Below, in pieces: positions 1 through 9,575 of a stretch of DNA of 64,000 nt. The position numbers and the translations under genes are program-made. Below the pieces are notes generated by a model. The model saw only the letters and a program-made list of their open reading frames with translations. It was not told the origin of the DNA and ran no database searches. Source of the stretch: Mesonia maritima (GTDB lineage Bacteria; Bacteroidota; Bacteroidia; Flavobacteriales; Flavobacteriaceae). The DNA is taken from positions 166,216 to 230,215 of the forward strand of contig NZ_JBHLUA010000006.1 of the NCBI RefSeq assembly GCF_042433895.1, written 5' to 3'. Each line of letters opens with the position of its first letter. Positions within the stretch are counted from its first letter, which is position 1.

Positions 1-1267
1 GTTCTTCACGTGCTCTAGAAACTCGTTTACGAATTACTACGCTGCTCTCCCCTTTTCGCTCTTCACTTAATTTATCAAAAGGCACAGGCGTAACTTCAAT
101 ATGAATATCGATTCTATCGAGAAGCGGACCACTAATTTTACTTAAGTAACGCTGCATTTCTGCCGGTGAAGAGCTAACCGGCGCATCGGGATCGTTAAAA
201 TATCCACCCGGACTTGGATTCATACTGGCGACCAACATAAAACTTGAAGGGTAAGTTACCGTAAAACGAGCTCGAGAAATAGTAACTTCCCGATCTTCTA
301 AAGGTTGACGCATTACTTCTAAGACCGTTCTTTTGAATTCTGGTAATTCATCTAAAAACAATACGCCATTATGCGAGAGAGAAATTTCTCCAGGTTGAGG
401 ATAAGAACCTCCACCGACTAAAGCAACATCTGAAATGGTATGATGCGGACTTCTAAAAGGACGTTGCGCTAGCAAACCATTATTATCACTCGTTCTACCG
501 ACCACACTATGAATTTTAGTAGTTTCTAGCGCTTCATGCAAACTCATTGGCGGTAAAATACTCGGTAATCGTTTAGCGAGCATAGTTTTTCCCGAGCCCG
601 GCGGACCGATTAAAATAATATTATGACCGCCAGCTGCGGCGATTTCCATACAACGTTTAATAGATTCTTGACCTTTTACGTCTGCAAAATCATATTCTGG
701 GTGTTCTAAACTTTCGTAAAATTGTTTTCGTGTATCAATATGCGTTTGCTCAAGCGGTACATCATTATCAAAAAAGTTGATAACTTCGGTAATATTTTCG
801 ACTCCGTAGACTTTTAATCCACTTACAATAGCAGCTTCGGAAGCATTTTGTTTCGGAAGAATAAAACCTTTAAAATCTTCTTCTTTTGCTTTTATCGCTA
901 TCGGTAAAGCGCCTTTTATAGGTTGTAAACTTCCATCCAAAGAAAGTTCACCCATAATTAAATAATCTTCTATTTTTGGTGCTTTTATTTGTGATGAAGC
1001 CGTTAAAATTCCTAACGCTAAAGTTAAATCGTAAGCCGAACCTTCTTTCCTTAAGTCGGCCGGCGCCATATTAATAGTAATTTTTTTTCCGGGTAATTTA
1101 TAACCATTGTTCTGAAGTGCTGCAGCAATACGATAACTGCTTTCGCGAATAGCGTTATCGGGTAAACCGACTAAATGGTAACCAATTCCTTTATCAATAT
1201 TAACCTCAACAGTAATTGTTGTTGCTTCTACACCAAATACCGCGCTTCCGTAGACCTTTACGAGCAT
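1..1267 (-). CDS. comM: ComM/YifB-family Mg-chelatase-like AAA+ ATPase, 3' end cut by window edge
   Basis: The reading frame opens at the ATG at 1267-1265 and runs off the left edge after 422 codons, so roughly the last 90 residues of a family that is usually about 510 long are missing. It begins MLVKVYGSAVFGVEA, the usual start of YifB/ComM proteins. An N-terminal Lon-S5-like fold is followed by an AAA+ domain with Walker A GPPGSGKTMLAKRLP near residue 220, Walker B GVLFLDELPEF near 303, and the family phrase RSPHHTISDVALVGGG. ComM is a hexameric helicase that promotes branch migration when incoming DNA is integrated during natural transformation; that role is known from Haemophilus and Vibrio and only inferred here. 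It lies 72 bp downstream of pgi on the same strand. I see no linked competence gene. Confidence 0.93.
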   Translation of the reverse strand, partial: MLVKVYGSAVFGVEATTITVEVNIDKGIGYHLVGLPDNAIRESSYRIAAALQNNGYKLPGKKITINMAPADLRKEGSAYDLTLALGILTASSQIKAPKIEDYLIMGELSLDGSLQPIKGALPIAIKAKEEDFKGFILPKQNASEAAIVSGLKVYGVENITEVINFFDNDVPLEQTHIDTRKQFYESLEHPEYDFADVKGQESIKRCMEIAAAGGHNIILIGPPGSGKTMLAKRLPSILPPMSLHEALETTKIHSVVGRTSDNNGLLAQRPFRSPHHTISDVALVGGGSYPQPGEISLSHNGVLFLDELPEFKRTVLEVMRQPLEDREVTISRARFTVTYPSSFMLVASMNPSPGGYFNDPDAPVSSSPAEMQRYLSKISGPLLDRIDIHIEVTPVPFDKLSEERKGESSVVIRKRVSRAREE

Positions 1268-1339
1268 ATACTAAACAGTTTTCTTAAAAGTAAGAATATT
1301 TTGAGGTAAATGCTTTAAAATAAAAGAATATCTTACTAG

Positions 1340-2941
1340 TTAAGAAAAATATCTTTTTAAAAGGGAACTTGTAGAACTGTCTTGATTACGTTCTATTTTT
1401 TGATTTTTAATTTGAGGTAAGATTTTAGAAGCTAATTGTTTTCCTAATTCAACTCCCCATTGGTCATAACTGAAAATATTCCAAATTACGCCCTGTATAA
1501 AAATTTTATGTTCATACATTGAAATGAGGCTTCCTAAACTTTTGGGTGTTAATTTTTCAATTAAAATAGTATTGGTAGGTTTATTTCCTTCAACTTCTTT
1601 AAAAGGACTTATCTTTTTTGCTTGCTCAGTATCTATATATTTTAATTCTTCAGCAATTTCTTCTTTCGACTTTCCTTTTAAGAGGGCTTCGGTTTGTGCG
1701 AAAAAATTAGCCATTAATTTATCATGCTGTTTTTTATTTTTATTTAGAGGCTTTTTAAAACCAATAAAATCTGTCGGAATTATTTTTGTTCCTTGATGAA
1801 ATAATTGAAAAAATGCATGTTGACAATTACTGCCGGGCTGACCCCAAATTATTGTTCCGGTTTGATAATTTATTGGATTTCCTTTACGAGAAACACTTTT
1901 CCCATTGCTTTCCATTATTCCTTGTTGTAAATAAGGAACAAATTCTTGTAAATAATGTGAATATGGAATAATAGCTTCGGTTTCAGCTTTGAAAAAATTA
2001 TTATACCAGATACTTAATAAAGCTAAAATCACCGGAATATTTTCAGCAAAATCTGTTTTTTGAAAATGGTCGTCCATTTCTCTGGCACCCAACAATAATT
2101 CTTCAAAATTCTGAAAACCAATCGCACAGGAAATAGTTAAACCAACCGGACTCCATAAGGAAAAACGACCGCCAACCCAATCCCACATCGGAAAAATATT
2201 CTTGTAGTCAATCCCAAATTCTTGTGCTTTTTCTTGATTTGCTGAAACGGCGACAAAATGTTTTGAGAAATCGGTTATGTTATGATTTTGAAACCATTTT
2301 TTAATGGTATTTGAATTAGTAATGGTTTCTTGCGTGCCAAAACTTTTAGAAACCACAATAACAAGCGCTGTTTCAGGATTTATATGTTTTAATATTTCCG
2401 CAACTTGATCGCCATCCATATTAGAAACAAAATGAGTTTCTAAATGATTTTTATAAAATTTTAAAGTGTTGGTTACCATTTTTGGACCTAAATCGCTTCC
2501 TCCAACTCCAACGTTTACAATTGTTTCAATTTTTTTTCCTGTTGCACCTTTCCATTTTCCTTCGATTACTTTTTCAGAAAAATTTTTCATTTGAGCTAGC
2601 GCTTGTTGTACTTCTTCAGGTTTATTTTTTTTTCTTAAATCGGTATGAAGAACAGCTCTATGTTCAGTTTCATTAATTATATCACCATTAAAATGCTTTT
2701 CTATAGCGTCATTTAAATCAACTTCTTCGGCTAAGGATAATAATAATTCTAGGGTTTTACTGGAAATTTTATTCTTGGAAAAATCCAGAAAAAAATCGCG
2801 CCATTCTATTTGAAATTTTTCTGCTCTTTTATCGTCTTTTTGAAACCAATCGAGTATTTTTTCATCTTTAATTTGATGAAAATGTTCGGTTAATTTTTTC
2901 CAAGCGCTAGTAGTTGTTGGATCAATAGATTTTAAGGGCAT
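1340..2941 (-). CDS. pgi: Glucose-6-phosphate isomerase
   Basis: This enzyme interconverts glucose 6-phosphate and fructose 6-phosphate in the cytoplasm. The 533-residue protein has the SIS-domain phosphate-binding motif GVGGSDLGP at 145-153, the upstream ETEHRAVLH stretch, the signature around GQPGSNCQHAFFQLFHQG, and the C-terminal DQWGVELGKQLA segment that carries the catalytic lysine. The length fits the bacterial family (about 530-550). Its ATG directly abuts the stop of the upstream sugar-kinase gene, so the two are probably translated from one message together with gapA and pfkA. The final 30 residues are polar and probably disordered. Confidence 0.97.
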   Translation of the reverse strand: MPLKSIDPTTTSAWKKLTEHFHQIKDEKILDWFQKDDKRAEKFQIEWRDFFLDFSKNKISSKTLELLLSLAEEVDLNDAIEKHFNGDIINETEHRAVLHTDLRKKNKPEEVQQALAQMKNFSEKVIEGKWKGATGKKIETIVNVGVGGSDLGPKMVTNTLKFYKNHLETHFVSNMDGDQVAEILKHINPETALVIVVSKSFGTQETITNSNTIKKWFQNHNITDFSKHFVAVSANQEKAQEFGIDYKNIFPMWDWVGGRFSLWSPVGLTISCAIGFQNFEELLLGAREMDDHFQKTDFAENIPVILALLSIWYNNFFKAETEAIIPYSHYLQEFVPYLQQGIMESNGKSVSRKGNPINYQTGTIIWGQPGSNCQHAFFQLFHQGTKIIPTDFIGFKKPLNKNKKQHDKLMANFFAQTEALLKGKSKEEIAEELKYIDTEQAKKISPFKEVEGNKPTNTILIEKLTPKSLGSLISMYEHKIFIQGVIWNIFSYDQWGVELGKQLASKILPQIKNQKIERNQDSSTSSLLKRYFS

Positions 2942-3793
2942 TTAAATTCCGTTTGTTCGATAATAATTGGTTAATTCTTCGATGGGATGCTGAATAATTT
3001 TCCCAACAGCTAAATTATGAGTTTTTAAGCAATCTGCTATAATTTCTGAAGAAAAATGTGCAATACTTCCTACAAAATGGACAGGAACTTTTTTTGATTC
3101 AGTAATAGTTAAAACGCGATTTTCTATAAAAAGTTGAATTCCTTCTAAAATTAAATTATAGAAATAATCTGAAAGTTGTGAATTTGTAAAAATGAAACTC
3201 GCAAAAGATGCTAAATACGCATTCGGATTTTCTTTTTGATATAAATTACTTTTAATTTCATCGGGGTCTAAATTGAATTTTTTCTCAAATTCTTCAGCAA
3301 TTTTCTTGGGCATTTTATGATAATAGTAATCCTGAATTAATTTTTTACCGAAATAATTTCCACTGGCTTCATCCATTAACACATAACCCAATGAGGCAAT
3401 TGGAACATTTACTTCTTTTCCATCGAAATAACATGCGTTAGAACCTGTACCGAGAATGCAAACAATTCCCGGTTCATGAGTTACCGCACGAACTGCCGCA
3501 ACGGTATCTTCAAAAACATTTACCTGCGATTTTTTAAAAAAAGAATGAAGAACTTTTCTTAATTTTTCTTTCGGAAGCGGAGTTCCGCAACCGGCACCGT
3601 AAAAATCTACCTGCTGAATTTTTTCAGCATATTTTTTTAATATTTCATTTGAACATAAACGCTCTTCTAAAGTTTCTAAAGAAAAAACACTGGGATTTAA
3701 TCCTTTGGTTTGTGTTTTTTCTAAGACTTGCTTTTCTTCATCTAAAAGAATCCAATCGCATTTTGTTGATCCTCCATCGGCAATTAATAACAT
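2942..3793 (-). CDS. BadF/BadG-type N-acetylglucosamine kinase-like ATPase
   Basis: The protein is 283 residues long and begins MLLIADGGSTKCDWILLDE, the ASKHA-fold phosphate-1 motif of the BadF/BadG/BcrA/BcrD group. A second nucleotide-binding loop, VCILGTGSNACYFDG, lies near residue 110, and a glycine-rich adenosine loop (HFVGSIAHF) is near 245. Bacteroidota proteins of this form are usually annotated as N-acetylglucosamine kinases and would phosphorylate amino sugars recovered from wall turnover or chitin. The substrate is not proved here. It sits between gapA (4 bp upstream) and pgi (0 bp downstream), which suggests it feeds a hexose phosphate into the same pathway. A glucose kinase role is possible. 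Confidence 0.8.
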   Translation of the reverse strand: MLLIADGGSTKCDWILLDEEKQVLEKTQTKGLNPSVFSLETLEERLCSNEILKKYAEKIQQVDFYGAGCGTPLPKEKLRKVLHSFFKKSQVNVFEDTVAAVRAVTHEPGIVCILGTGSNACYFDGKEVNVPIASLGYVLMDEASGNYFGKKLIQDYYYHKMPKKIAEEFEKKFNLDPDEIKSNLYQKENPNAYLASFASFIFTNSQLSDYFYNLILEGIQLFIENRVLTITESKKVPVHFVGSIAHFSSEIIADCLKTHNLAVGKIIQHPIEELTNYYRTNGI

Positions 3794-3797
3794 AGAT

Positions 3798-4799
3798 TTA
3801 CAACTTTGAAATGTGAATTGCCAAATCTATAAGTTTTGAAGAATAGCCAAATTCATTATCGTACCACGCGACTAATTTGAAAAAATTATCATTTAGCGCC
3901 ATACTCGCTTCCGCATCAAAAATACTGGTTCTTGAATCTGACACAAAATCTTGTGACACTAAGGCTTCTTCAGTATATCCTAAAATTCCTTTTAATTCAT
4001 TTTCAGCGGCATTTTTTATTGTTTTTTTCAATTCTTCTAAACTGACAGACTTTTTTAATCGAACTGTTAAATCTACTACCGAAACATCTGGTGTGGGAAC
4101 TCGAAATGCCATTCCGGTTAATTTTCCGTATAATGAGGGAATTACTTTTCCGACTGCTTTTGCAGCTCCTGTGGAAGCAGGAATAATATTAGCTCCAGCA
4201 TTTCTCCCTAATCTAAAATTTTTCTTCGATGGTCCATCTACAGTAGATTGGGATGAAGTTGTGGCATGAACGGTCGTCATTAAACCTTCAATAATTTCAT
4301 AATTATCGTGCAATACTTTTGCCAACGGTGCTAAACAGTTTGTGGTACACGAAGCATTGGAAACAATACGATCGTCTTTAGAAACTTTTTCGTGATTTAC
4401 CCCCATTACAAACATTGGAATATCTTCTGAAGGTGCAGAAACAACCACTTTTTTCGCACCAGCTTTTAAATGCGCTTCGGCTTTTTCTTGGGTTTTAAAA
4501 ATTCCGGTACAATCGATAACGACATCAACATTTAATTCTTTCCATTTTAAATTTTCAGGATCTTTTTCAGCTGAAACTTGAATAGTTTTTCCATCGACTA
4601 CCAAATTTTCATTTTCTGTTGAAACCTCTTTATCGAATTTTCCGTGAACCGAATCATATTTTAATAAATAAGCCAATTGCGCTACTGGAACTAAATCGTT
4701 TACAGCGACAATATTTATATGTTCATTTTTGCTCGCAATTCTACAAGCGATTCTTCCTATTCTTCCAAAACCATTAATGGCTACATTAATTTTTTTCAT
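3798..4799 (-). CDS. gapA: Type I glyceraldehyde-3-phosphate dehydrogenase
   Basis: This is the NAD-dependent glycolytic dehydrogenase, which phosphorylates glyceraldehyde 3-phosphate oxidatively. The 333-residue protein has the dinucleotide-binding start INGFGRIGRIACR and the N34-D35 pair expected of NAD-specific enzymes. The catalytic motif SNASCTTNCLAPLAKV carries the nucleophile Cys151, and NEFGYS lies near the C terminus. It is 11 bp downstream of pfkA and 4 bp upstream of the sugar kinase, inside a glycolytic run. A Bacteroidota genome may carry a second gap gene elsewhere; nothing in this copy suggests a specialised or gluconeogenic form. Confidence 0.97.
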   Translation of the reverse strand: MKKINVAINGFGRIGRIACRIASKNEHINIVAVNDLVPVAQLAYLLKYDSVHGKFDKEVSTENENLVVDGKTIQVSAEKDPENLKWKELNVDVVIDCTGIFKTQEKAEAHLKAGAKKVVVSAPSEDIPMFVMGVNHEKVSKDDRIVSNASCTTNCLAPLAKVLHDNYEIIEGLMTTVHATTSSQSTVDGPSKKNFRLGRNAGANIIPASTGAAKAVGKVIPSLYGKLTGMAFRVPTPDVSVVDLTVRLKKSVSLEELKKTIKNAAENELKGILGYTEEALVSQDFVSDSRTSIFDAEASMALNDNFFKLVAWYDNEFGYSSKLIDLAIHISKL

Positions 4800-4810
4800 T
4801 TTTATTTTTT

Positions 4811-5794
4811 TTAAATTGAAGTAATATCGGCTACTTTCAATAATTCTAAATCTATTTCATTTTCTCCGGTAATAGTTTCATTAAACGGAACTTTAACCAA
4901 TTTTCTATTTTTTATTCCAATCATTATATCTTGGTCTCCAGCTAACAAAGCTTCTACCGCTCCAATTCCCAATCTACTGGCCAAGACACGATCGAAACAA
5001 CTTGGCGCGCCGCCACGCTGAATGTGACCTAAAACCGTAACCCTTACTTCATAATTTTCAAAATTTCCTTCGATATATTCGGCGAGTTCAAAAATATTTT
5101 TTCCGATTTTATCGCCTTCAGCCACCACGACAATACTCGATGTTTTGCCAGATTTTCTACTTCTTTTTAGCGATTCTACTAAACGATTAATCCCCATATC
5201 TTGTTCGGGAATTAAAATTTCTTCGGCTCCTGCTCCAATTCCCGCGTTTAAGGCAATATCTCCTGCATTTCTTCCCATTACCTCGACTAAAAATAGGCGA
5301 TTGTGAGAACTTGCCGTATCACGAATTTTATCGATAGCTTCTATAACGGTATTTAAAGCTGTATCGTAACCAATGGTGTAATCTGTGCCAGAAATATCAT
5401 TATCGATAGTTCCGGGAATTCCTACGATTGGAAAATTGTATTCTTTCTTAAAAACCGAAGCTCCTGCAAAAGTTCCATCGCCACCCACAACTACTAACGC
5501 ATCGACTTCATTTTTTTTCAATTGTTCGTAAGCTTGTTTTCTTCCTTCAGCAGTTCTAAATAATTTTGACCGTGCCGATTTTAAAAAAGTGCCGCCACGA
5601 TTAATAATGTTTTTAACGGAACGCGCGTCTAAGGTTTCGAAATCGCCTTCAATTAAACCTTCATAACCTCTGTAAATTCCGGTACATTTTATTTTATAAT
5701 ATACCGAAGCTCTTACTACCGCACGAATTGCAGCGTTCATTCCGGGAGAATCTCCACCGGATGTTAAAACCGCTATATTTTTAATTTTTTTCAT
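4811..5794 (-). CDS. pfkA: 6-phosphofructokinase (ATP-dependent PfkA)
   Basis: The enzyme phosphorylates fructose 6-phosphate to fructose 1,6-bisphosphate. Motifs run in order: the ATP loop LTSGGDSPGMNAAIRA, GGDGTF, the catalytic GTIDNDI, VEVMGR, and HIQRGGAPS near the C terminus. The open frame extends to 5818, but I place the start at the ATG at 5794-5792 (MKKIKNIAVLTSGG), giving 327 residues. The nine-residue-longer start lies deeper in the preceding gene, and family members begin just before the ATP loop. Even so it overlaps the end of the DUF885 gene by 14 bp, which suggests translational coupling. Confidence 0.96.
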   Translation of the reverse strand: MKKIKNIAVLTSGGDSPGMNAAIRAVVRASVYYKIKCTGIYRGYEGLIEGDFETLDARSVKNIINRGGTFLKSARSKLFRTAEGRKQAYEQLKKNEVDALVVVGGDGTFAGASVFKKEYNFPIVGIPGTIDNDISGTDYTIGYDTALNTVIEAIDKIRDTASSHNRLFLVEVMGRNAGDIALNAGIGAGAEEILIPEQDMGINRLVESLKRSRKSGKTSSIVVVAEGDKIGKNIFELAEYIEGNFENYEVRVTVLGHIQRGGAPSCFDRVLASRLGIGAVEALLAGDQDIMIGIKNRKLVKVPFNETITGENEIDLELLKVADITSI

Positions 5795-7607
5795 TTTTCT
5801 GTTGAATATAATCGTCAATCATTTCTTCTAAAATCGTTAATGGTACGGCTCCCTGCGAAAGTACTACATCATGAAATTCTCGGATATCAAACTTTTTACC
5901 CAACTCGGTTTTTGCTTTTTTCCGAAGGGAAAGTATTTTATTCATCCCAATTTTATAAGCAGTTGCTTGCGCAGGCATAACAATGTGACGTTCCACCATT
6001 TTTATGCAATCACTTTCGGCATTTGGCGTGTTGGTTTTGTAAAATTCGATTGCTTTTTCACGCGTCCATTTTTTTGAATGAATTCCGGTGTCGACCACCA
6101 AACGACAAGCGCGCCATAATTCTAACGAAAGCCTTCCAAAATCTGAATACGGATCTTTATAAAAACCGATTTCTTTTGGGATTTTTTCGCTGTATAACCC
6201 CCAACCTTCGATATACGCAGTGTAAAAAATATGCTTTCTAAACTCAGGAATGCTGTCTAATTCTTGCGCGATCGCGATTTGCATGTGATGTCCGGGAATT
6301 CCTTCGTGATACGCTAGCGCTTCCATTTGGTAAGTTGGCATCGCACTCATATCGTAAAGGTTGGCGTAAAAAATTCCAGGTCTCGAACCGTCTAATGCTG
6401 GAGCTTGATAAAATGCTTTTCCCGCACTTTTTTCTCGAAATTCTTCTACCGCTTTTACTTTTATTTCAGCTTTGGGAAGGGTTAAAAATAATTTATCTAG
6501 ATTTTCTCGCATTCGATCTATAATCGATTTGCTTTCGGCGAGGTATTTACTTTTTCCTGCTTCGTTATTTTCATAATAAAATTGCGCATCGGTTCGCATA
6601 AAATTAAAGAAATCTTTTAGCGTTCCTTTAAAGCCTACTTTTTTCATGATGGCTTTCATTTCTTCATGAATTCGATTTACATCGGTTAAGCCTATTTCAT
6701 GAATTTCTTCAGCGGTTAAATCTAAAGTGGTAATTCGGTTTAAACGATTTTTATAAAATTCATCTCCCTTTGGAAATTTCCAAACGCCGTGATCTGTGGT
6801 TGCACGTTGAAATTGATCTTCTAAGGTTTTTATTAATAATTCATAAGCTGGTTTTACATCACTTAATAAAACATTTTTGGCTTCTGAAATAAGCGCCTTT
6901 TTTTCAGCTTTAGAAATAGTTAGTTTATTTACTTTCTTTGAAAAATCTTCAAAAAGTGGATTTTTTTTATTTGAATTGTCGAAAGGTTTTCCGCTAATTA
7001 AACTTTTTGAACTTTCCAGAACTTTACTAAAAACGAATTTTGGTGGAAGAATTCCGTTTTTTTCCCGAATTTGCATATTCTGTGCAATTTCTTCGAAAGC
7101 TTTGTGCATTCCTTTTAGCCGCTGAATGTAAGCTTTCGCATCGGAAACGGAATCTATTCGATGTTGATTAATTAAAAATGCGGCAAGAGCGGTATGATAA
7201 CCGTTCATCTGATTAATAGGATAATCGTAAAATCGGTATTTGTAATCTTCTACTTCTTCTTCTAACTTTTGTTTTTTTAACCGATAACTTAAGCGTTGTT
7301 TTTTAGGAAGCGCTTTTTGATTAATGCTATCTTTTAAATACGCCAAGCGTTTTTTACTTCGCTCTAAATCTTCTGCATATTTTTGATTAGAAAAATCATC
7401 CCATTTTCCATAATCGGTTTTTTGCCCGAGTTGCGTTTGAAACATGGGCGAATCTGCGACATCTTCTTTAAAGGTTCGTTCAAAAAAAGCGGAAAGTTTT
7501 TCAGATTCATTATTGATTTCTGAAGGAGTTAATTCGGTTTTTTCTGGCTTTTGCTTACACGAAATAATTAAAATGCCCAGAAGTATATAAAGAATTCTCT
7601 TTTGCAT
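5781..7607 (-). CDS. DUF885-family lipoprotein, putative metallopeptidase
   Basis: The 608-residue protein starts with a lipoprotein signal (MQKRILYILLGILIISC, lipobox cysteine at residue 17), so it should be anchored in the periplasm or outer membrane. The body is a long alpha-helical DUF885 domain. Its hallmark, HEGIPGHHMQ near residue 435, resembles a gluzincin zinc site and is followed by a downstream glutamate in YIEGWGLYSE. Some relatives are known or suspected peptidases, so peptide hydrolysis is an inference. It sits 3 bp downstream of the S15 peptidase gene and overlaps pfkA, so it appears cotranscribed with both. Confidence 0.85.
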   Translation of the reverse strand: MQKRILYILLGILIISCKQKPEKTELTPSEINNESEKLSAFFERTFKEDVADSPMFQTQLGQKTDYGKWDDFSNQKYAEDLERSKKRLAYLKDSINQKALPKKQRLSYRLKKQKLEEEVEDYKYRFYDYPINQMNGYHTALAAFLINQHRIDSVSDAKAYIQRLKGMHKAFEEIAQNMQIREKNGILPPKFVFSKVLESSKSLISGKPFDNSNKKNPLFEDFSKKVNKLTISKAEKKALISEAKNVLLSDVKPAYELLIKTLEDQFQRATTDHGVWKFPKGDEFYKNRLNRITTLDLTAEEIHEIGLTDVNRIHEEMKAIMKKVGFKGTLKDFFNFMRTDAQFYYENNEAGKSKYLAESKSIIDRMRENLDKLFLTLPKAEIKVKAVEEFREKSAGKAFYQAPALDGSRPGIFYANLYDMSAMPTYQMEALAYHEGIPGHHMQIAIAQELDSIPEFRKHIFYTAYIEGWGLYSEKIPKEIGFYKDPYSDFGRLSLELWRACRLVVDTGIHSKKWTREKAIEFYKTNTPNAESDCIKMVERHIVMPAQATAYKIGMNKILSLRKKAKTELGKKFDIREFHDVVLSQGAVPLTILEEMIDDYIQQKNEKN

Positions 7608-7610
7608 AGA

Positions 7611-9470
7611 TTAATTTTTTAGTACTGAAAATTCTATAGAAGAATCTCCGTAAACACTATGGGTTTGTTTTGTAAAATCGTTTTCTTCAGCTTCAAAAAT
7701 ATTAGGCACATATTGTTGCGGATTTACATCGATTAACGGAAACCACGTGCTTTGTATTTGAATCTGAATTTTATGCCCTTTCTGAAAAGTATGATGAATA
7801 TCTTGTAACTTTAATTTTACTGAAGTTTTCTTATCAGCAATAAACGCTTCTGGTTTTTCAAAACCATTTCTAAAACGTCCGCGCATTACTTCGCTTCTTA
7901 CCATCATATGATAATTAGACATTTTTAAATATTCTTGGGTTTCTGGATAATCTTCGGCTTCCGGCGGATAAACATCGATTACTTTTACTACCCAATCTGC
8001 TGAAGTTCCGGTAGTAGCTACTTGAAGATTCGCTCTAATTTCCCCGGCCATCGTTATATTTTTTTCTAATACATCGGTTTCAAAAACCAACACATCGGGT
8101 CTTCTGGCAGCAAACCGCTGATCGTCGGTCATATATTTTCGTGGCGTAAATACTATTTTTATATCTTCTGAATACGGAACAGGTTTTGCTGGATCGCTTA
8201 AAAATTCTTGTTTATTTGTCGGCGAAGGAATACTTGTTAATTCTTGATTTTTTCCTAAATAATAAGTCTTTTTTTCAGTATTTTTTGGAGGCCAATTTTC
8301 ATAATTTTTCCATTCGTGCGTTCCGGTATCAAAAAACATCGCTTCCGGTAAACCTGAATTTTTATTTGCTTCTCCTTTTAAAAAATGATTGAAAAATTTT
8401 GCTTCTACTTCTTGCTGAAATTTTTCAGATATATCTTCTCCAAAGAAAATATTTCCTATAGCTTGCCTTTTGGCGGTTCTTGCCCAATCGCCGTGACTCC
8501 AAGGACCAAAAACAACGGTATTATAATTATTATTATTTGCTTCAATGGTTTTATACGTTTCAAACGGACCATATAAATCTTCAGCGTCAAATAAACCGCC
8601 CACAACCATAACGGCAGGTTTAATTTTCACATCTTTTAAATGCTGAATAATTCCGCGCTTTTGCCAAAATTCATCGTAATTCGGGTGATCTTTAAGTTGT
8701 TGCCAGAAAAAATTGTCGGTATAATACGAATCTAATTTTTTCAGCGGTGTATGATCTAAATAAAATTGATATTGGTCTTTTACTTTTACATCCGGAAAAT
8801 GATACCAACTTTCAGTAGTTGGACCGTTATGTTGTTCGCCAAATAAGGTGGTCGCCATCCAATAACTTAATAAATAAGCACCGTTATGGTGAAAATCATC
8901 AAAAAAGAAATCACCTATACAAGCTTGTGGCGAAGCGGCTTTCAATGCCCGATGTTCCGATAATAAAGAATATGTAGCGTAAAAACCAGGATATGAAATT
9001 CCCCACGTTCCAACGTTTCCATTATTATTTTCTACGTTATTTACCAGCCACTCAATTGTATCATAAGTGTCGCTTGCTTCATCTATTTCGTTTCCTTTTT
9101 TATTAGGAATATAAGGTCGCATGTTATCAAAATTTCCTTCACTCATCCAACGGCCGCGAACATCTTGATAAACAATAATATTTCCTTCTTTCATTAGAAA
9201 TTCATTGGGACCTATTTTAGATCGAAATTCATTTTCACCATAAGGTTTAGAACTGTAAGGCGTGCGCTGCATTAAAATAGGATATTCTTGTGAAGTATCT
9301 TTTGGTGAATAAATTGTGGTATGCAACTTTATTCCATCGCGCATTTTTATGTCGACTTCTTGTTTAGTGTAATGTTTGGAAACATCGTATAATTTTTCAG
9401 TTTGAGCTACAGAAATTTTAGCGCTTAAAATGAATATTACGATGAGAAAAAATACTTTTTTAAATTTCAT
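7611..9470 (-). CDS. S15/CocE-family X-Pro dipeptidyl-peptidase-like hydrolase, exported
   Basis: The 619-residue protein has a Sec signal peptide (hydrophobic residues 5-22, ending near SAKISVAQT). It then has an alpha/beta-hydrolase domain with the nucleophile elbow GTWGISYPGFYA, the acid region GLFDAEDLYGPFET and the histidine motif GPWSHGDW. The C-terminal third is the jelly-roll domain typical of CocE/NonD and PepX-like proteins. Family members cleave Xaa-Pro dipeptides or other acyl bonds; which of these applies cannot be read from the sequence. It is the first gene of the run leading into glycolytic genes. An 18-bp palindrome covers its likely promoter. Confidence 0.88.
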   Translation of the reverse strand: MKFKKVFFLIVIFILSAKISVAQTEKLYDVSKHYTKQEVDIKMRDGIKLHTTIYSPKDTSQEYPILMQRTPYSSKPYGENEFRSKIGPNEFLMKEGNIIVYQDVRGRWMSEGNFDNMRPYIPNKKGNEIDEASDTYDTIEWLVNNVENNNGNVGTWGISYPGFYATYSLLSEHRALKAASPQACIGDFFFDDFHHNGAYLLSYWMATTLFGEQHNGPTTESWYHFPDVKVKDQYQFYLDHTPLKKLDSYYTDNFFWQQLKDHPNYDEFWQKRGIIQHLKDVKIKPAVMVVGGLFDAEDLYGPFETYKTIEANNNNYNTVVFGPWSHGDWARTAKRQAIGNIFFGEDISEKFQQEVEAKFFNHFLKGEANKNSGLPEAMFFDTGTHEWKNYENWPPKNTEKKTYYLGKNQELTSIPSPTNKQEFLSDPAKPVPYSEDIKIVFTPRKYMTDDQRFAARRPDVLVFETDVLEKNITMAGEIRANLQVATTGTSADWVVKVIDVYPPEAEDYPETQEYLKMSNYHMMVRSEVMRGRFRNGFEKPEAFIADKKTSVKLKLQDIHHTFQKGHKIQIQIQSTWFPLIDVNPQQYVPNIFEAEENDFTKQTHSVYGDSSIEFSVLKN

Positions 9471-9492
9471 AGAATTGAAAGTTTATCCGCTT

Positions 9493-9511
9493 TAAATATA
9501 CTAGTATATTT
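9493..9511 (-). promoter_or_regulatory. Probable promoter box overlapped by an 18-bp palindrome
   Basis: Positions 9494-9511 read AAATATACTAGTATATTT, a perfect dyad. On the minus strand the right position holds TATATTTA, one mismatch from the flavobacterial -7 box TAnnTTTG, about 25 bp before the S15 hydrolase ATG. A palindrome sitting on a promoter could be an operator, but its AT-richness means chance symmetry is possible. Confidence 0.4.
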
Positions 9512-9526
9512 TTAAAAATAAAGCTA

Positions 9527-9557
9527 AAAAAACCCGACAATCTAGGTCGGGTTTTTT
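9527..9557. terminator. Bidirectional intrinsic terminator
   Basis: A 12-bp perfect stem (AAAAAACCCGAC with GTCGGGTTTTTT, loop of 7) is flanked by A and T runs on both sides. It ends the dsbD-like transcript on the minus strand before the next operon begins. Confidence 0.88.
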
Positions 9558-9575
9558 AATAATTAACTTATTTTT

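Noticed and set aside
5795..5818. Longer start for pfkA (MTIIFNRK...)
   Set aside because: It deepens the overlap with the DUF885 gene and adds residues not seen before the family's ATP loop.
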